Assembly (NCBI GenBank): GCA_025403435.1
Contig: CM046333.1
Span: 30,773,521-30,837,520, forward strand
Direction: 5' to 3'
Source: Artocarpus heterophyllus
Taxonomy: Eukaryota; Streptophyta; Magnoliopsida; Rosales; Moraceae
Length of the DNA: 64,000 bases
In this document: piece by piece, positions 1-11,300 of the stretch
Numbering within the stretch: position 1 is the first letter of the stretch
Layout: each line of letters begins with the position of its first letter
Made by a program: the position numbers and the translations under genes
Notes under the pieces: generated by a model
Seen by the model: the letters and a program-made list of their open reading frames with translations, nothing else
Database searches by the model: none
Told to the model about the DNA's origin: nothing

Positions 1-1341
1 AGCGTACATGCAGATGGATCGTTGTACTTTCGAGAGCGTCTTGCAGTTCCAGTTATCACCGAGGTGACGAAAGCCGTTCTAGACGAAGCTCATAGGTCTC
101 AGTTTGCTATTCATCCGGGGAGCACCAAGATGTATCGTGATTTGAAGAGGCAGTATTGGTGGAGAGGCATGAAGAAAGATGTTCGCGAGTACGTGGCCAA
201 GTGTTCGACGTGTCTCCAGGTGAAAGCTGAGCACCAGAAGCCTGCAGGTCAGCTTCAACCGCTTCCTATTCCAGGGTGGAAATCGGAACATGTGACGATG
301 GATTTCCTCACAGGTTTGCCGAGGACGGAGCAGCGGCACGATGCAGTTTGGGTTGTGGTCGATAGGTTGATGAAATCGGTGCATTTCATTCCGTTTAGGT
401 CGACGTGTTCCAGGAAGATTCTCGGGGAGTTGTATATGCAGAACATTGTGAGGTTGCATGGAGTTCCTTTGTCCATCACCTCTGATCGAGACACCAGGTT
501 TAATGCTAAGTACTGGAGGAGTTTTCAGGAGGCTTTGGGTACGGATTTGAACTTCAGTACGGCGTTTCATCCTCAGACTGATGGACAGTTTGAGCGGGTT
601 ATCCAGGTTCTCGAGGATATGTTGCGTGCTTGTGCGTTGGACTTCGGCGGGAATTGGAAGCAATGTTTGCATTTGGCGGAGTTCGCGTACAACAATAGTT
701 ATCAGGCGAGTATCGGCATGGCACCATTTGAGGCATTGTATGGGCGACCGTGTCGGTCACCTGTGTGTTGGGCTGAGCCGGAAGATAGAGTTATTCTTGG
801 GCCGGAAGAGATTCATGATAGCAACGAGAAAGTCGCGGTGATTCGAGATCGATTGAGGGTAGCTCAGAGTCGGCAGAAGAGCTACGTGGATAGGAGACGT
901 AGACCCTTAGAGTTCGCGGTTGGAGATTTTGTTCTCTTGAGGGTGTCGCCTCGTAAGGGAACTATGCGGTTCGGAGTGAGTGGGAAGCTCGCACCGAGGT
1001 ATATTAGGCCGTTCGAGATCACTCAGCGTGTTGGTGCGGTCGCTTATCGGCTTAATTTTCCGCCTGAACTTTCTCATGTGCACGATGTGTTTCATGTGTC
1101 GATGCTTAGGAAATGTCCACCTGGGCAGGATAAGATAGTTTCGTTTCGCGATGTACAGGTTCAGGAGGATACGACGTACGAAGAAGTGCCGATTCAGATT
1201 ATCGACCAGAAAGTGATTAGCTTGCGTCGTCGTGAGATACCGTTGGTAAAGGTCGTGTGGCAGCATCACGGGGTTGATGAAGCCACTTGGGAATTAGAGT
1301 CGAGTATGCGGGAATTGTATCCGCATTTGTTTTGTTTTTGA
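1..1341 (+). CDS. Ty3/gypsy polyprotein, C-terminal part: integrase plus chromodomain (gypsy A, partial at window edge)
   Basis: The frame is already open at base 1, so the true start lies left of the window; an internal Met at base 22 is not a real start. Counting codons from base 1, an HHCC zinc-binding module (His31, His38, Cys68, Cys71) is followed by an integrase core with D101, D162 (in SDRDTRF) and E198 (in HPQTDGQFERV), the DD35E spacing of retroviral-type integrases. The last ~55 residues (EEVPIQIIDQKV, VDEATWELE, ending YPHLFCF) look like a chromodomain, which places the element among plant chromoviruses; Tekay/Del-like is my inference. The product would join element cDNA to the chromosome, and chromodomains are known to bias integration toward heterochromatin. 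No stop or frameshift is seen in 446 codons, unlike every other polyprotein in this window. The stop is followed by a polypurine tract and the 3' LTR. Confidence 0.93.
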   Translation, partial: SVHADGSLYFRERLAVPVITEVTKAVLDEAHRSQFAIHPGSTKMYRDLKRQYWWRGMKKDVREYVAKCSTCLQVKAEHQKPAGQLQPLPIPGWKSEHVTMDFLTGLPRTEQRHDAVWVVVDRLMKSVHFIPFRSTCSRKILGELYMQNIVRLHGVPLSITSDRDTRFNAKYWRSFQEALGTDLNFSTAFHPQTDGQFERVIQVLEDMLRACALDFGGNWKQCLHLAEFAYNNSYQASIGMAPFEALYGRPCRSPVCWAEPEDRVILGPEEIHDSNEKVAVIRDRLRVAQSRQKSYVDRRRRPLEFAVGDFVLLRVSPRKGTMRFGVSGKLAPRYIRPFEITQRVGAVAYRLNFPPELSHVHDVFHVSMLRKCPPGQDKIVSFRDVQVQEDTTYEEVPIQIIDQKVISLRRREIPLVKVVWQHHGVDEATWELESSMRELYPHLFCF

Positions 1342-1376
1342 AGTGAGTCGTAAATTTCGAGGACGAAATTTCTTTT

Positions 1377-1389
1377 AGGAGTGGAGAGC
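1377..1389 (+). other. Polypurine tract of gypsy A
   Basis: The purine-rich stretch AGGAGTGGAGAG lies immediately before the TGTAACG that opens the LTR. In LTR retrotransposons this tract primes plus-strand DNA synthesis. Confidence 0.75.
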
Positions 1390-1663
1390 TGTAACGTCCC
1401 AAAATTTATTTAATGTTAATGTAATGTAAATGATGAATTAGTGTGCCATAATTAAAGTTTTAACTTTAATTAGATTATTTGGTTGGATTTTGAGTTTTTG
1501 GTTGTTTTGTTAAAATTGATGCATTCAAATGATTTCTTATTGATTTAAAATGATGTTTTGAGTTTTAAAACACAATAATTTGTAAAATGTTAAAAATACT
1601 CTGTTTTGCAAAACCGTGGGCGGCACATGGTTTTCGCATAGTAAAACTGCCCACCGATTTTCT

Positions 1664-1760
1664 CTATTTATTTCCCTCTTCTCTCTCTCTCCTCACTCTC
1701 ACGTTTCACTCTCTCTCTCTTCTCTCTCTCTCTCGGCAGCTCCCTCTCTCTCAATCTCTC
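1664..1760 (+). promoter_or_regulatory. LTR promoter: TATA-like box and pyrimidine-rich leader (gypsy A)
   Basis: CTATTTATT at 1664-1672 is followed by roughly 85 bp dominated by CT dinucleotides. The same pairing recurs in the related LTRs at 40002 and 57879, so it is conserved across diverged copies. This is the expected place for LTR transcription to start; the start itself is inferred. Confidence 0.55.
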
Positions 1761-2238
1761 TCAAAAATTTTTAAAACAAATTCGAATCCAAGCTTCGGGA
1801 CAGCAAGGAGGAAGCTCGGGGACGTGATTCGGCAACCGAGAACGTGGATTGAAGCTTCGATTCGAGGTTAGATTCGAAATTTCTAAACTTTTTACAAAAT
1901 TTTCAATTTTGTGTGTTTTTGAAATCTAGGTTTGTTTAAGCTTAGAAAACCTTGGATTTGAGTTAGATGAACTTAGAACAACTAGAATCTAAGCTTAGAT
2001 TGAAGAAAAACGGATTGAATTCAAGATTTTTCATTTTTCCCCTCATTTTCTCATTTTTGGATTTTTGAGGATTTTGAGTTTAAATCTTGTTTAAATGAGT
2101 CCAAACATGTTTTAGAATGTTTTTCTATCAACTATAATTGTTTTTCATGCCTGAGATTTGAGAAAAACAGGTTGGAAACAAGATTTGGATTTTGGGGATC
2201 GAGAAACCCATGGCTGGGATTTCTGGGTTTTCCCAGTT

Positions 2239-2403
2239 CGGCAGGCCGAAGTTCATGTTCGGCAGGCCGGAGTGATGATCGGTAGGCCGGTGTTCTTTCG
2301 ATCGGCAGGCCGAATCTGGGGAAATGTTCGGCAGGCCGAACCTTGCTTCCGGCAGGCCGAACTGTGCAGTTCGACAGGCCGAAGCAGGGCGTCCGGCAGG
2401 CCG
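2239..2403 (+). repeat. Eight-copy array of the near-palindrome CGGCAGGCCG in the gypsy A LTR
   Basis: Copies of CGGCAGGCCG or one-base variants (CGGTAGGCCG, CGACAGGCCG) start at 2239, 2260, 2280, 2303, 2329, 2350, 2372 and 2394. Spacings are 20-26 bp, mostly 21-22 bp, close to two helical turns. Most copies sit inside a longer TTCGGCAGGCCGAA-like palindrome, while the sequence between copies is not conserved. Diverged arrays occupy the matching place in the other three LTRs (about 40585-40757, 45722-45895 and 58455-58630). Function unknown; protein-binding sites or an RNA structure in the leader are both possible. Confidence 0.85.
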
Positions 2404-3543
2404 ACCGAGACATGGAAAATTTTGTGATTTTTACCCGTTTTCACTGTTTTGAACCCTGATTTAAATCCCAACCTTATAGGATGATTTTAAAGGTACAAAT
2501 GGCACACTAGGACATCATGAAATGATTTAGTAACATAGAATGTCTCGAACTAGATATTGATCGATTTAGTTTGTATCTAGGATCATTCGTGGTTCCGTGG
2601 AGCTAACGTATAGCGTACCGGGATTGCGGTGTGGGGTACCGGCACGAGTATTGAGGTAGGAATTCTATCCTATTTCTTTGGTAGCCTGGTTTTGAAATGA
2701 TTTAGCTTTGAAAAGGATTTCTATCAAATGTTTTCAACGGTTGTTTGAAAATGGTTTTATCGGTTATATTTTAATATACCGTGATCTGAAATGAATTTCA
2801 TAATAAATGTAATTGACAACACTCGGTAATTGGGTTTTGAATGATAATGATAATAAACACATGGGCATGATGCCATATCAGAGATCGGGTCGTGTAGCGA
2901 TCGACCTTGGGGGCAGGTCCCGAAACCCAGCTGGGCCACTACGGTGGTGATATCATGGTTTGCCTAGGTAAAAGAAAAATGATGTTTTTGATTGTACGAG
3001 TAGACTGTTCTGTGTCAGAACGGCTCTACTCAAATTATTTATTTATTTATTTAAGTTTTCTTTTGAGTACTCCTAACAATGAACTGTTTCTTCAAATTAA
3101 ATTATTTATAAAACATAGTCCTACTGAGCCTTTCGCTCACGTTTTATCTGTTTTAAATTCCCCCCTTCTAGGTGGTTTCCCATTTAGGTTTGGAGAAGAT
3201 TCTTCGGACCGAACTCAGGAGCAATAGGAGAATTTATTTACATTCTGTATCATTAATCAAGGCATGTAAGACTTAACTTTATTTGTACTCGGACTGTAAT
3301 TGTATTTATGATATTGTCAGAACCATGTGTGTGCACAAGTTGTGGGTTGTGGAACCCCTACTCGTGATTTTTATTTAATATTATTATTTGTTTAATATTT
3401 ATAAATTCTTTTATAAAATGTGGTGGAAAATCTTCTTAATTTTTTATTTAATTTGATTCTCAAACTCTCGATTTTTAATTAAATTCTCTTTTAATTAATC
3501 TAAATATTCTGCCACGTCACCTCCCATACTCCGGGGCGTGACA

Positions 3544-4083
3544 GGAACAAAGGTTGCACATAAAGTGTTGTGATATTTTCCAATCATACCTAGGCTGACA
3601 CGGTTGTATAGTTCACGGCATGCCGCTATGGACATGAGATGGAATGATGTCAATCATCCTAAGACTGATTGGATTTTGCGTCATACTGCAGATGCTGAGG
3701 CATGGAACCATTTTGATATAAACATATCCAGATTTTGCTAAGGAGCCTAGGAATGTAAGATTGGGTTTGGCATCCGATGGGTTCAATCCTTTTGGAAATA
3801 TGAGCAATTCTTATAGTATGTGCCTTGTCATATTATGGCTTTAACTAATTCCTGGACCTATTGCTCTAGGGAAAGACATAGACGTGTTATTAAGTCAGTT
3901 CGTAGACAACTTAAGGGAATTATGAGAAAAAGGAGTAATGACAAAAGATGCAGTTGATGGTATGTTGTACTGTATGAGTGCTGCTCTTTTATAGACAATA
4001 AATGATTTCCCCGCACACGCTAACTTGTCTGGATTGAGTACGATAGGGTATAATGCATGTCCAGTTTGTAACGACGGTACATT
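3544..4083 (+). pseudogene. CACTA-1 transposase (TNP2, Transposase_21) fragment 1
   Basis: Translation across a few stops and frameshifts gives hallmark TNP2 peptides in order: a 'PRLTRLYSSRHAAMDMRW' region, HPKTDWILRHTADAEAW, 'VRLGLASDGFNPFGNMSNSY', then 'DIDVLLSQFVDNLREL' and NACPVCNDGT-like ends. These match the central transposase domain of plant En/Spm-type CACTA elements, which cuts and pastes the element by its terminal repeats. The left side is cut by the gypsy A LTR and the right side by copia 1. The reading resumes at 14456 exactly at the copia target duplication. Stops (for example after the 'AHKVL' region) make it non-functional. Confidence 0.85.
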
Positions 4084-6221
4084 TGTTGGGTTTGAGGCCT
4101 TAAAAGTTGTGATATTATACATATTGTTAATAAATAAATAAAGTGACATTTATAATTATTTGGTTGCTTATATGTATTATGAATACATTTATAAGCATCA
4201 AGAAAATTCTATGATTATTTATGTGACTATAAATTTAGCATATAAGTATTATATGCTTAGGGATAAAATTTATAGATAATAATCTAAATAGTCCGTAATA
4301 ATTAATTAAAGTTTAGGATCTTTAATTAAATATTACAAGTACGATCCAATCTCATTTAGAATAAAAAAGTCTTATCCGGACTATTAATGTAGCGACATTG
4401 GATTAGAGGTACTTTATATAATGAGATTATATAGGACATGACAAGATAAATTATAAATCTCTCATAATCATCCGTTGTAAATAGAGTACTCAAATTTATC
4501 ACTATGATGATCATATATTTGACAGTCTTAATCCTAAGTATTTATTAGACTCCTATTTATGGCATTATGTTTTTTGACTTGCATAGTAAGATTTTTTTAA
4601 ATACAGATCATAACTTAGCATCTTGAAAATATAATATAATAAATGACTGGGAATAATATTATACAAATATGGAATCCATTCCTTCCTTATGGAAGTTATA
4701 AAATAGTTCTCTTGAGTGATAATTCGAAGTTTGAACAGTAGAGTGCTCCTTCATAATAAGAGAATTTTTGGAACTCCAGGTTAAAGATATAATAAGAAAG
4801 GTAAATAAAAATTGAACTAGCTCTTATTATGAACTATTTATGGAGGACTAACTTATATGTAATGATTATATCAATGGACTACTCATTAATTTTCTTCGAG
4901 TAATTTTACTATAATCTCAAGAGTTTAGTTTCAGGTTTTTAGTGGAGTAACACTGAAACTAATAAATTTAGCATATTAATTAAAGAGTTTGATTAATTGT
5001 CAAATTTATTGGAGCGTTGGTTATAGGTCCATAGGTCCCCAATGCCAAATCTATAACTCTATATTGGATTTAATGCATAAAATGAATTATACATATTTAA
5101 TTTGAAATTATTGAATTTCAAATTAATTACTTCACACTTGAATCATTAATATGACAAAGAAAAATATTCTCTGTGATAAATATGTCACAATTTAACTAAG
5201 CATTAGTTGATTAATTAATTAATTATATTTAACTAATGAGATTAGTTAAATATGGTTTTTAAATTAATTAATTAATAATATTTGAATAATAAAATTGTTT
5301 GAATATAATTTTAATTTTGTGTATGATACATGTGTGGTGGGACCTTTTTTGTCTTTTTCTATTTAGACACAAAATTAAATGATTAATTGATTAATTTAAA
5401 AAATCTAATTTTGAATAAATATAATTGATTTTTTGATTTTATACATATAAATATATATATATATGTTTTGAACCAAATCTTATATATATATAAGATTTTA
5501 TTATATATTCACATATATATATATATATATATTACTTTTTGAATTTGTTTATGTTTTAAATGTTTACGTAAACATTTATATATTATATATATATATTAAA
5601 AGTGATTCGTTTTTTTTAAAAAAAAGAGTAAACGTAAGTACGAAAACAATTATATATATATATATATATATCTAAATAAAAGTTTAAAGAATCTTTTTGG
5701 TGATTCGTGTTCAAAATAGCAAAAGGATAAGAAATGTAGACTATATCTATTTTCCATATATCTGATATGGTGGTTATTTTAAATTTGAAGTTAATTGAAA
5801 AATAACTAATTGCTCAGATATAAAAAGGTAGAGATAACAGTTGTCTCAAATAGATCTATCATTCACGTAAATTTTATAGAATACTAAGAGAGAAAAACTA
5901 AGAACTCTTCTCTGAAAAAAAAAAGTTTGCTATTATATGTGTTGAATATATAGCAGATTCAAAAAAGTATGAGGTTAATTTATTCTTATAGTTTGACGCC
6001 CACTCTTCTTTCTATTGGTGTAAAGGTCTAACTTGGAAGACTGTGGTGTCAAAGAGGGAAGCTAGGATGCCCTGATAGTCTTCAAAAGGCTGGTAAAAAT
6101 TCTCAAAGCTTTTTATTATTAATTAAAATTATATAGTTATTCCTGATGAACAAAGTTTTCAAAAAATTTTTGTTTGTCAACGATTCATTCCTTTTGCTAC
6201 GTTTTGTATTTTATTCCAACA
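4084..6221 (+). repeat. 5' LTR of copia 1
   Basis: It runs from TGTTGGGTTTG to ATTCCAACA, with a 6-bp terminal inverted repeat TGTTGG/CCAACA. A TATA box (TATAAAAA) is at 5819-5826, so U3 is long (about 1.77 kb) and R plus U5 about 0.4 kb. Several AT-dinucleotide runs (about 5450-5670) are present and shared with the other copies. It carries the 'type A' block GCCAAATCTATAACTCT near 5043, shared with the 5' LTR of copia 3 but not with the 3' LTRs. Confidence 0.9.
5819..5826 (+). promoter_or_regulatory. TATA box of the copia 1 5' LTR
   Basis: TATAAAAA in the conserved context CTCAGATATAAAAAGGTAG. The same context occurs at 14054 (3' LTR), and on the minus strand at 23411-23418 and 31001-31008 in copia 3. 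Conservation across copies supports a promoter role. Confidence 0.65.
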
Positions 6222-6223
6222 AA

Positions 6224-6235
6224 TGGCATCAGAGC
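6224..6235 (+). other. Primer binding site, copia 1
   Basis: TGGCATCAGAGC, two bases after the 5' LTR. It differs by one base from TGGTATCAGAGC, the site complementary to the 3' end of plant initiator methionine tRNA. Confidence 0.85.
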
Positions 6236-8337
6236 AGGTTATAGCATCTATAATTTTAATTAACATGTGTTTATAATATCACGTTTTTGATGTATGTTTG
6301 TGGGCACTTTACATCTTTACAACTATTTTGTTCATCTAATGAATGGATTTTTGGTCATTAATTATATGGTCCTTTTAAATTGGTAATTTTATTCTAAGTT
6401 TAATTAGAGCAAATCTGTATAAGCTCATAAGGGCATAGACTTTTTGTAATTTGTCATTTTTTCCTTCATTGTACTTTCCTGTGGTTACCTAGGTGTTCAC
6501 GGCAACAAATTGTCAAAATAAAAAAGAAGAAAGAGTGGAATAGGTTTTTAAAGCTTCACGTGAATGACATAATGCAAAGGCTATATATACATATAAAAGC
6601 TTTAGGGGGTGTTTGATAGTGGTGAAAACCACTCAGTTTTTACTACAATCTTAGTTATAAACAGTATAAAACTCTCACATGCTACAGTAATAATAAAAAA
6701 ATATGCTATAGTATAAAACTCTTGCATGCTACAGTAAAAGTAGTTTCCACTACTGGTTCCTACCATCTTTTTAAACACCCAATTAACTTCATGATTGCAC
6801 CAGACCACTTTTCACATGCTACTTATTAAAAAAAAAGGGAAGAAAGAAAAGCACCTGACGTGCATTAATACATGCACCTGATGTGCATATATATATATAT
6901 ATATAGAGATGTGAATCGTTTCTGCATGTGGAAGGCAAACATGTCACCTGTAAATTAGGAAAGGCTTCATCCAATAGCAGCGCACCATGCAGCAAATTTA
7001 CCAAAAAAAAAGGGCATGCATGATTGATGTTCACAAACAGCATATTCATGTGCAATATCAAAAGGTCCTTTACGTGAAATAGTAACCTAGTAGACTACTT
7101 GGCCCAGTTGAGAACTTGGGCCTATCAAATGTTTTAAAAGATAACCCAACGATTGTTGTACAGTAAAGTATCCTATGAAGATTACAACATTGGAGCTGGG
7201 AAATATGCATAATTACAAGAAGACCTTTGTAATTTTTTTATTTTTTTCATGGGTTGTAATTTTAATTATCCAAAAAGACCCAGTCAAAAATTTATTGTTT
7301 ATTTTCATGTGATGATTATGATAACATGTTCATAAATTATAACATGTCATCTAAGAAAGTACCCACTTATAGTTATTGCAACATGACATGCAAACACTTG
7401 CATATTATTTCATTGTGTGTAAAGTGGTTTATAAAATGATTTAATATGTGTTAGAATTAATTTAATGAGATTAAATTAATTGGGTTGGTTTTATAGAATC
7501 TTAATTTATTAATCAACCGAATAATGTGAATTTAGTTTTAATAGTTAAGACTTAGTAAAATTTGCATTAATTCTAAATTATCTAATTTTAAATTGTTTAA
7601 TATTGGGTAACTTAGATAATTCATAATAAATTTAGATTTTTTAGAAAATCTAGTAATTTATTTAAGTATAAATAGGATGGGATTCTATTAACAAAAAATA
7701 TAACCTAGTAATTTAAAATTGTTTTTATTTACTAGAATTATGAAACATATGATGTTTTATAAGATAAAACACATCTTTTAAAATAATGAGTGGGAGAAGG
7801 TAATATGATAATATAACCTACGGTCTCCACTATTAGCACAACATTGTGAGATTTAGGTGGCATCTCGCAATGCTTTGATTTCGTCCTCCCTACGAAGGGT
7901 GTCCATTTAAATCAATAACAAGGTTGGCTTCCAAGAAATAGGATTTTACATTGTATTTCAAAATTTACCTATCCTACGGTGGCAATTTTGAGTTAAATTG
8001 TTAAAATATGAAATAGTGGGTTACACTCATAAGGATATAATTAAATTGTTGATTATATCTAGACCAAAATAAACGGTTATTAATAAATAAAAAAATATGA
8101 GATATTTTGAATATATTTATCAATTGAGAATGTCTCAATTCAATTCATAAATAATTTGACCTACCTTACAGCGGCACTTTGTTAATTAAAATTGAATAAT
8201 TATGGAATTAGTAAAATATTTTTTTTTTGTGTTTTTTCATGTACATCATGCATCACGTTTACTATTCCCAAACATATATTTATGATGTTTATTCAACCAT
8301 TTAATTTATGTCATTTTATTTATTTATTGTAACAACA
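6236..8337 (+). other. Long 5' leader of copia 1
   Basis: About 2.1 kb separate the primer site from the gag ATG. It holds a MITE-like insert (6607-6780), a coding-like block (about 7105-7215) shared with copia 2 and copia 3, then an AT-rich stretch of about 1.1 kb shared by all three elements. The last part contains two diverged copies of a CCTACCCTACGGCGGCA-like motif. No long open frame spans it. Confidence 0.6.
6607..6780 (+). mobile_element. Possible MITE (hAT-like) inside the copia 1 leader
   Basis: The segment opens GGGTGTTTGATAGTGG and closes AAACACCC, giving an imperfect terminal inverted repeat. It contains a direct duplication around CATGCTACAGTA. The equivalent stretch is absent from the copia 3 leader. 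I could not find a clean target duplication, so boundaries and class are tentative. Confidence 0.4.
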
Positions 8338-11300
8338 ATGTCAAATTTAATTATCGCTATTCTCTCAAATGAAAAATTAACTAGAGATAATTTTGTCAAG
8401 TGGAAGACTAACATGAATATTGTACTAATCTGCGAAAATTACAAGTTTGGTCCTAACAGAGGAATGTTCTCCACCGCCTGTTGCCAATGCCCCTTATAAT
8501 GAATGAGAAGCATATAATCGTTGGATCGAGGCAAACAACAAGGCCCGCTGATTCTTTTGGCTGGCATATCTGACGTGTTTAGGATGAAGCCCGAAAGCAT
8601 AGAAACTGCTTATGAGATAATGTAGTCTCTACAAGATATGTTTGGAAAACCTTCTGAAAAGGCATGCCATAAAGCTGTTAAGGCTATAATGAATGCCAAA
8701 ATGAAGGTAGGGATTTCGGTAAGAGAACCTATTCTCAACATAGTTAACTACCTCCATGAAACCGAGGTAAACGGGGTGGTGATAGATGAAGCCACATAGG
8801 TGGGGATGATTTTGGAAACCCTCTCCTCTGCGTTCCTTCAGTTCAAAAGCAACTATTTCATGAACAAGCTGAAATATAACATGACTGAGTTAATTAATGA
8901 GTTTCAAACCTTTGAGTCTATTTCGAAATAAAGGACTAAAGAAGCTGAGGCAAATGTTGTAAAAGCTCAACCCTCCTCTTCTGCTAAAAAGAATAGGAAG
9001 AGGAAGAGAATTGAAGGAAGTGATAAGTCTAAGAATGGAGGGCAACCTAAAAAAAACAAAAGCAACAACAAAAGGAGCTCAAAGCAAAAGAAGCCCAAAG
9101 GAAAAGGTTTCCACTGCGGCGTAGTTGGGCACTAGAAGAGAAACTACAAGAAGTCTCTTCAAGTGCTCAAAGAAAAGAAGAACAACGGTAAATCAGATTT
9201 ACTCGTTTTAGAAGCTTGTTTAGTTGAAGATGATACTTCACCTTGGGTAATTGATTCAGGGGCAACTAACCATGTTTGCTTTTCTTTGCAGATGCTTAGT
9301 TCTTCAAGGGAGCTTGCCGATGGGGAACAAACAATGAGAGTGGGAACGGGAGAGGTTGTTTCAGCAAGAGCAGTGGGAGTAGTTAAACTTTATTTTAGAA
9401 ATAAGTTTATTATTTTGGACAATGTTTATTACATTCCTAGTTTTCGTAGAAATTTGATTTTTGTTTCCAGGTATTTCAACAAAAGTTTAATGTTTCTTTT
9501 AATAATAATTATGTTAATATTTCTAGAAATGGTTTGGATATTTATTCTATACATCTGGAAAACAGGCTTTACACTTTAAGGCCCAGTGAAAAATCACTGG
9601 TTAATACCAAAATGTTCAAAGTTGAACAACCAAAACCTAAGAAACAAACCTATGGCACCTTAGATTAGGTCATGTTAACCTTGACATAATTAATAGACTA
9701 GTAAAGGATGGTCCTTTAAAAGAATTAAAAGTTAGTTCTCTACCAGTTTATGAATCTTGTCTTGAAGGTAAAATGACTAAAAGGCCTTTCTCTGCAAAAG
9801 GAGAAAGGGCCAAGGAACCACTTGAGCTAATACATTCGGACATCTGCGGCCCATTGAATGTACAAGCACGTAGTGGTTATGAATTTTTTGTCACATTTAT
9901 TGATGATTATTCGAGGTATGGATACATGTACCTAATGCAAAGTAAATATGAAACTTTTGAAAAGTTCAAAGAATTCCAAGCAGAAGTTGAAAAGCAATTA
10001 GGAAAGACGGTGAAAACTTTTTGATCTGATCAAGGAGGGGAATACCTTGATACTAAATTCAAGGACTATATGATAGAACATGGTATTCTATCACAACTCA
10101 CTACACCAGGAACACCACAACAAAATGGTGTTGTAGAGAGAGAAATCAGACGTTGCTTGATATGGTGAGATCCATGCTCAGCTACTCATTATTACCCATT
10201 TTATGTTTGGGATATGCACTACAAACTACAATATATCTTTTAAACATAGTTCTATCTAAGTCTATTCCAAAGACATCTTTAGAGTTATGGAATGGTCGCA
10301 AACCTATATTGTGACATATCCGTATATGGGGGTGTCCAACATATGTGCTTAAAGGAAAGACAGGGAAGCTGGAACCACGTTCTAAAGTATGCTTGTTTGT
10401 GGGATACCCAAAGGGAACAAGGGGAGGTTTGTTTTATAGTCCGCAACAAAAGAAGGTATTTGTATCGACAAATGCCACTTTTCTTGAGAATGATTATATG
10501 ACAAACTATAAACCTTGTAGCAAAGTTGTACTTGAAGAGTTACTTTCTGATCAGATCAAAACTGAAAACCATTGTCGAAGGATAAAATGAGAAGATCACA
10601 TCTCCATATCAGAATGGCGTACCTCCTCGACGTAGTAAGAGGGTTGTGAGACTGCCTCCTAGCTACAAGAAAATCAAAGAAGCACATGTTGCTATCTCTG
10701 ATAATGATAAGGATGATCCATTGATATATTGTCATGCAATGGAAGATTCTGAAAAGGAGAAATGGCTAGAGGCTTTGAACCTTGAAATGGAGTCCATGTA
10801 CTCCAATTCAGTCTAGGAACTTGTAGATCTACTTGAAGGAATAAAACCCATAGGGTGCAAATGGATTTACAAGAAGAAAAGAGAAGTGGATGGGAAAGTT
10901 GAGACTTTCAAAGCTAGGCTTGTGGCAAAGGGTTATACCCAAAAGGAGAGAGTTGACTATGAAGAAACTTTCTCACCCGTAGCAATGCTTAAATCCATTC
11001 AGATTCTTTTATCCATTGCTGCATGTCTTGATTATTAGATATGAAAAATAGATGTCAAGACTGCCTTTTTGAATGGCTATCTTGATGAAAGCATCTATAC
11101 GGTGCAACTAGAAGGGTTTGTAGTCAAAAGTCAAAAACAAAAAGTTTACAAGTTGCAGAGGTCCATCTATGGACTCAAGCAAGGTTCAAGATCTTGGAAC
11201 CTAAGATTTGATGAGGAGATCAAGTCTTACGGTTTTGATGAAAATATTGATGAACCTTGTGTAAATAAGTACATTGAAGATAAGAAGGTGGTCGTCGTAG

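Larger units (their letters stand above)
1390..3543 (+). repeat. 3' LTR of gypsy A (2154 bp)
   Basis: It begins TGTAACGTCCC and ends GGGGCGTGACA, giving the TG...CA ends of an LTR. Related copies lie at 39742-42064, 45364-47204 and 57615-59793, which fixes both boundaries. Inside are a TATA-like CTATTTATT at 1664, a CT-rich leader (about 1674-1760), a block of eight GC-rich near-palindromes (2239-2403), and a short inverted repeat TGAGC...GCTCA at 3125-3139. The base after the LTR starts ggaac, which should be the target duplication, but the partner lies outside the window. The downstream flank is CACTA-1 transposase sequence, so gypsy A probably inserted into that gene or its remnant. Confidence 0.9.

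Noticed and set aside
79..1402. Minus-strand frames opposite the gypsy A integrase
   Set aside because: They are shadows of the plus-strand polyprotein, which has clear domains and family motifs.
2132..2471. Frames rich in 'RPAE' or 'VRQAE' phrases in the gypsy A LTR
   Set aside because: They are produced by the CGGCAGGCCG array, not by a protein gene.
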